30,836 nt of DNA from a virus, in IMG/VR virus record IMGVR_UViG_3300044949_001018, positions 1-30,836 of that record; one strand, 5' to 3'. Position numbers and translations under genes: made by a program. Positions 28,994 to 30,836 of the stretch are shown here, one piece after another. Within the stretch, counting starts at the first letter, position 1; each line of letters begins with the position of its first letter. The notes under the pieces were generated by a model. That model was given only the letters and a program-made list of their open reading frames with translations. It was not told the DNA's origin and made no database searches.

Positions 28994-29173
28994 ATGACAA
29001 CTACAATATTCAAATCAGAAAAAAACGCAAAAGTTTACGAAATCCGTTCTGCAAAAGCACAAGGAGTTTACGCTGCTGGCGAACTTATTAGAGTAGTAAA
29101 AACTGACAAAATAAACGAATTGACAAATGGACAACAATACGAAGTTACAGCAACTGAAATCAAGGTTGCTTAA
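28994..29173 (+). CDS. Small protein, unknown function
   Basis: A 59-residue frame right behind a consensus promoter. The sequence MTTTIFKSEKNAKVYEIRSA, a loop AQGVYAAGELIRVVKTDK, and GQQYEVTATEIKVA reads as a small all-beta domain (four to five strands, SH3-like or OB-like in length). It overlaps the next frame by 47 bases. The promoter position and clean strand pattern support expression. No function can be named. Confidence 0.7.
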   Translation: MTTTIFKSEKNAKVYEIRSAKAQGVYAAGELIRVVKTDKINELTNGQQYEVTATEIKVA

Positions 29174-29354
29174 AATAGAAAGCGAACTATCCACTTGCAG
29201 AACTTCGGTTTTGCAAGATGGATGGCAAACGCAAAGGCACGCAAAAAAAGCCCGTAAATGGGATATTTTGGCAGACCGTAAAATGGAAATACTTAGCCAA
29301 ATATATGAAATTGAATATTCACAATCCTTAATGGATACAGACCCTTTTATATAA
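29127..29354 (+). CDS. Small coiled-coil protein, unknown function
   Basis: A 75-residue charged helical protein (TKLQQLKSRLLKIESELSTC; HAKKARKWDILADRKMEILSQIYEIEYSQ). Two helices joined by a WQTQ turn suggest an antiparallel coiled coil. The 47-base overlap with the previous frame is long for this genome, so a later start or an out-of-frame artefact must be considered. Its composition is still protein-like and the interval 29174-29354 would otherwise be empty. Confidence 0.6.
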   Translation: MDNNTKLQQLKSRLLKIESELSTCRTSVLQDGWQTQRHAKKARKWDILADRKMEILSQIYEIEYSQSLMDTDPFI

Positions 29355-29410
29355 AAAATATTGCGATTTGGTGGTAACCATCTGGCTAAAAAAATAAAAC
29401 AAACAATCAC

Positions 29411-29569
29411 ATGAAACTCCTCCTAACTATCTTGCTGCTACTTGTCGCAGCCATTCCGGTAATCGAACACAACCGAAAACGAATGAGCCTTGAAGCATAC
29501 CTCAGGGCGTACTACATTGTTTATGCCGGAATTATTGCAGATTTGATTTGTATTATTTGGGTTTATTAA
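29411..29569 (+). CDS. Small two-segment membrane protein
   Basis: A 52-residue frame with two hydrophobic segments: LLLTILLLLVAAIPVI (3-18) and IVYAGIIADLICIIWVY (36-52), joined by a basic loop (EHNRKRMSLEAYLRAYY). The positive loop would be cytoplasmic, giving an N-out/C-out hairpin, a shape seen in small holins and in antiholins. It has an A-rich leader. It is not near the endolysin, so a lysis role is only a guess. Confidence 0.65.
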   Translation: MKLLLTILLLLVAAIPVIEHNRKRMSLEAYLRAYYIVYAGIIADLICIIWVY

Positions 29570-29579
29570 TTACCTTTGC
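29547..29579 (+). promoter_or_regulatory. Promoter-like element for a possible short RNA
   Basis: TTTG (29547-29550), 20 bases, TACCTTTGC (29571-29579) fits the Bacteroidota consensus. Transcription would start near 29585 and meet the terminator at 29615-29645 after about 60 bases, with no open frame between, so it may produce a short RNA. Chance occurrence of the consensus is possible. Confidence 0.5.
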
Positions 29580-29614
29580 ACAATCCATTTTCAATTGTTG
29601 TTTTATCATTTTCT

Positions 29615-29648
29615 AAGCAGGCCCCTTTTTAGGGGCTTGTTTGGTTTT
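29615..29648 (+). terminator. Terminator before the terminase operon
   Basis: AAGCAGGCCCC (29615-29625), loop TTTTTA and GGGGCTTGTTT (29632-29642) form an 11-bp stem with two G-U pairs, followed by GGTTTT. It separates the small-gene transcript from the terminase operon. Its 3' arm overlaps the -33 element of the next promoter. Confidence 0.78.
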
Positions 29649-29670
29649 GAGAAATATAGTTTATCTTTGC
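29640..29670 (+). promoter_or_regulatory. Promoter of the terminase / late operon
   Basis: TTTG (29640-29643), 18 bases, TATCTTTGC (29662-29670). The context AATATAGTTTATC before TTTG agrees with 10 of 13 positions of the extended motif seen at the other phage promoters. The terminase ATG lies 41 bases downstream of the box. It probably drives packaging and, beyond the window, head genes. Confidence 0.72.
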
Positions 29671-29710
29671 TTTGTATTTCAAAGTGAAACAGTCCTAAAA
29701 CAGTCCATTT

Positions 29711-30070
29711 ATGCCAAACCCACAAAACGTAGTCGGTAAAGGGACGCCGTTCAAAAAAGGCCAATCAGGAAACCCGAACGGACGGCCTAAAGAAATCCCA
29801 GCATTAAAAGAATTGATGAAAAAAATAATGTCAACCGAAGATAAGAACGGGATACAAACCGCTGAGCAGATATTGGAAGCGGTTAAGAAACGGGCATTGG
29901 ATGGTGACATAAAAGCCGCTGAGTTACTTTTAGACCGGGCTTATGGTAAGGTTGTTACGCCCGTTGCCACCACCGACTCCGAAGGCAAGGACGTAGCACA
30001 ACTTAACATCATTGCGCCCGTTGGCTTAAAACTTGAGTTCCCAAATAATACGGATGGAGCAACTACATAG
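29711..30070 (+). CDS. DUF5681-type protein, probable small terminase subunit
   Basis: A 119-residue protein starting with the FKKGQSGNPNGRPKEIP signature (residues 14-30) of the DUF5681 family, followed by helices (ALKELMKKIMST; TAEQILEAVKKRALDGDIKAAELLLDRAYGK) and a beta end (QLNIIAPVGLKLEF). Members of this family commonly lie directly before large terminase genes and are thought to act as the small subunit that binds DNA ends. Here the stop overlaps the TerL start by 17 bases. Size fits. The packaging role is inferred from position and family custom. Confidence 0.8.
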   Translation: MPNPQNVVGKGTPFKKGQSGNPNGRPKEIPALKELMKKIMSTEDKNGIQTAEQILEAVKKRALDGDIKAAELLLDRAYGKVVTPVATTDSEGKDVAQLNIIAPVGLKLEFPNNTDGATT

Positions 30071-30836
30071 CCCATTTGTTAAACAACCCGATCCGCTTTA
30101 TTACGCAAATCTATTTGCCAATGAGCGAATCGTAATCAATCAAGGCGGTACATCTTCAGGTAAATCGTACTGCATTATGCAGGTACTTGTGACCATTGCA
30201 ATGGCAGCACCTAACTACGTTATAACGGTTGTTAGTAATACGGTGCCGAAGCTAAAAGAGGATACAATGCGTATCATGGCCGAACTTGTGGCGAATAATC
30301 CGTTGGTTAAACGAAGCGTTAAGGACTTCAACAAATCGGATAGGGTTTATACATTCAAGAACGGCACTATAATTGAGTTTAAATCATTTGAGAACGCAGA
30401 ACAAGCCAAAGGAGGTAAACGCCATATTTTGTACTTAAATGAAGCTACAAGGGTGGACTATATGCTTTTCTTTGAAGCTAATATGAGGACGTATGTAAGG
30501 ACGTATTTAGACTATAACCCTTCATTTCGGTTTTGGGTACATGAGCGCATCATCGAGAATAAAACCGAATACCCATCTGTTAAGGTGCTTAGGTCATGGC
30601 ACGTTCATAACTCATACTTACCACAGGATATTAGAGATTCAATCGAGCGCATACAAGATCCTGAACTATGGAAGGTTTATGCCAGAGGATTAACGGGACG
30701 TTTGTCGGGTGCTGTGTATCATTTCGGGGTAGTGGATTCGGTTAAGATGGAGGACGTATCCAATGTCATTTGGGGCTGTGACTTCGGCTATACCAATGAC
30801 CCGACGGCACTTGTTAAGGTCTATGTAATGAAGCCG
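30054..30836 (+). CDS. Large terminase subunit (TerL), 3' truncated by the window edge
   Basis: An open frame of 261 codons that runs off the right edge. It has the ATPase P-loop GGTSSGKSYC (31-40), a 'KGGKRHILYLNEATRVD' segment (about 124-140) in which LYLNEA is the Walker B region with Asn before the catalytic Glu, as in many phage TerL proteins of the terminase_3 type, and WGCDFGYTNDPTALV (about 241-255), the first Asp motif of the RNase H-like nuclease. The rest of the nuclease lies outside the window. It packages DNA into proheads using ATP and cuts it at the end. It starts inside the small-subunit gene. Confidence 0.92.
   Translation, partial: MEQLHSPFVKQPDPLYYANLFANERIVINQGGTSSGKSYCIMQVLVTIAMAAPNYVITVVSNTVPKLKEDTMRIMAELVANNPLVKRSVKDFNKSDRVYTFKNGTIIEFKSFENAEQAKGGKRHILYLNEATRVDYMLFFEANMRTYVRTYLDYNPSFRFWVHERIIENKTEYPSVKVLRSWHVHNSYLPQDIRDSIERIQDPELWKVYARGLTGRLSGAVYHFGVVDSVKMEDVSNVIWGCDFGYTNDPTALVKVYVMKP

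Overview
The window looks like most of the genome of a siphovirus-like tailed phage (or prophage) of a Bacteroidota host. The genes are tightly packed and almost all on the + strand. Start codons lack Shine-Dalgarno sequences and sit behind A-rich leaders. The promoters found have the Bacteroidota form TTTG - about 19 bases - TAnnTTTG. Structural proteins are typical of Bacteroidota phages: an HK97-type capsid, a long tape measure and large beta-rich tail proteins. The left edge starts inside a probable prohead protease and the right edge cuts the large terminase, so TerL C-terminus, portal and most of the protease should lie outside, between the two ends. This fits a circular or circularly permuted map. 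No integrase, tRNA, CRISPR array or IS element was seen.

Layout. (1) 1-15309, virion and tail module: protease C-terminus, major capsid protein, head-tail joining proteins, probable tail tube, a protein with a signal peptide, a strong terminator (5057-5084), tail-completion and chaperone-like small genes, tape measure, and a run of large distal-tail/fibre-type proteins ending in two small membrane-type proteins. (2) 15310-18345: promoter, orphan DNA methyltransferase, GH19-type endolysin, terminator, a miniature HExxH protein, a metallophosphoesterase, terminator. (3) 18387-19312, minus strand: a Cys-rich small protein, an HTH protein and a probable ribbon-helix-helix regulator, facing a divergent promoter region with repeated ATATACAC boxes. 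(4) 19448-28937, early/replication region: small unknown genes, a Rad52-fold annealing protein with a YqaJ-type exonuclease, a stand-alone DnaA domain IV, an AT-rich insert with a glycosyltransferase resembling the TET-associated family, an SSB-like OB-fold protein, a structured RNA leader, a primase-helicase, an iteron-like repeat region (candidate origin) and a VRR-NUC-type nuclease. (5) 28939-30836: promoter, three small genes, a possible ~60-base RNA, terminator and promoter, then the terminase genes.

How it fits together: annealing protein, exonuclease, SSB, primase-helicase and nuclease form a recombination-replication set around the repeats at 27845-28069. The minus-strand regulators probably control the early promoter. 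Methyltransferase and glycosyltransferase are candidates for marking or shielding DNA. The less expected signals are a shared extended promoter motif in several phage promoters, the glycosyltransferase island, the pseudoknot-capable leader of the primase-helicase, and the repeat cluster.
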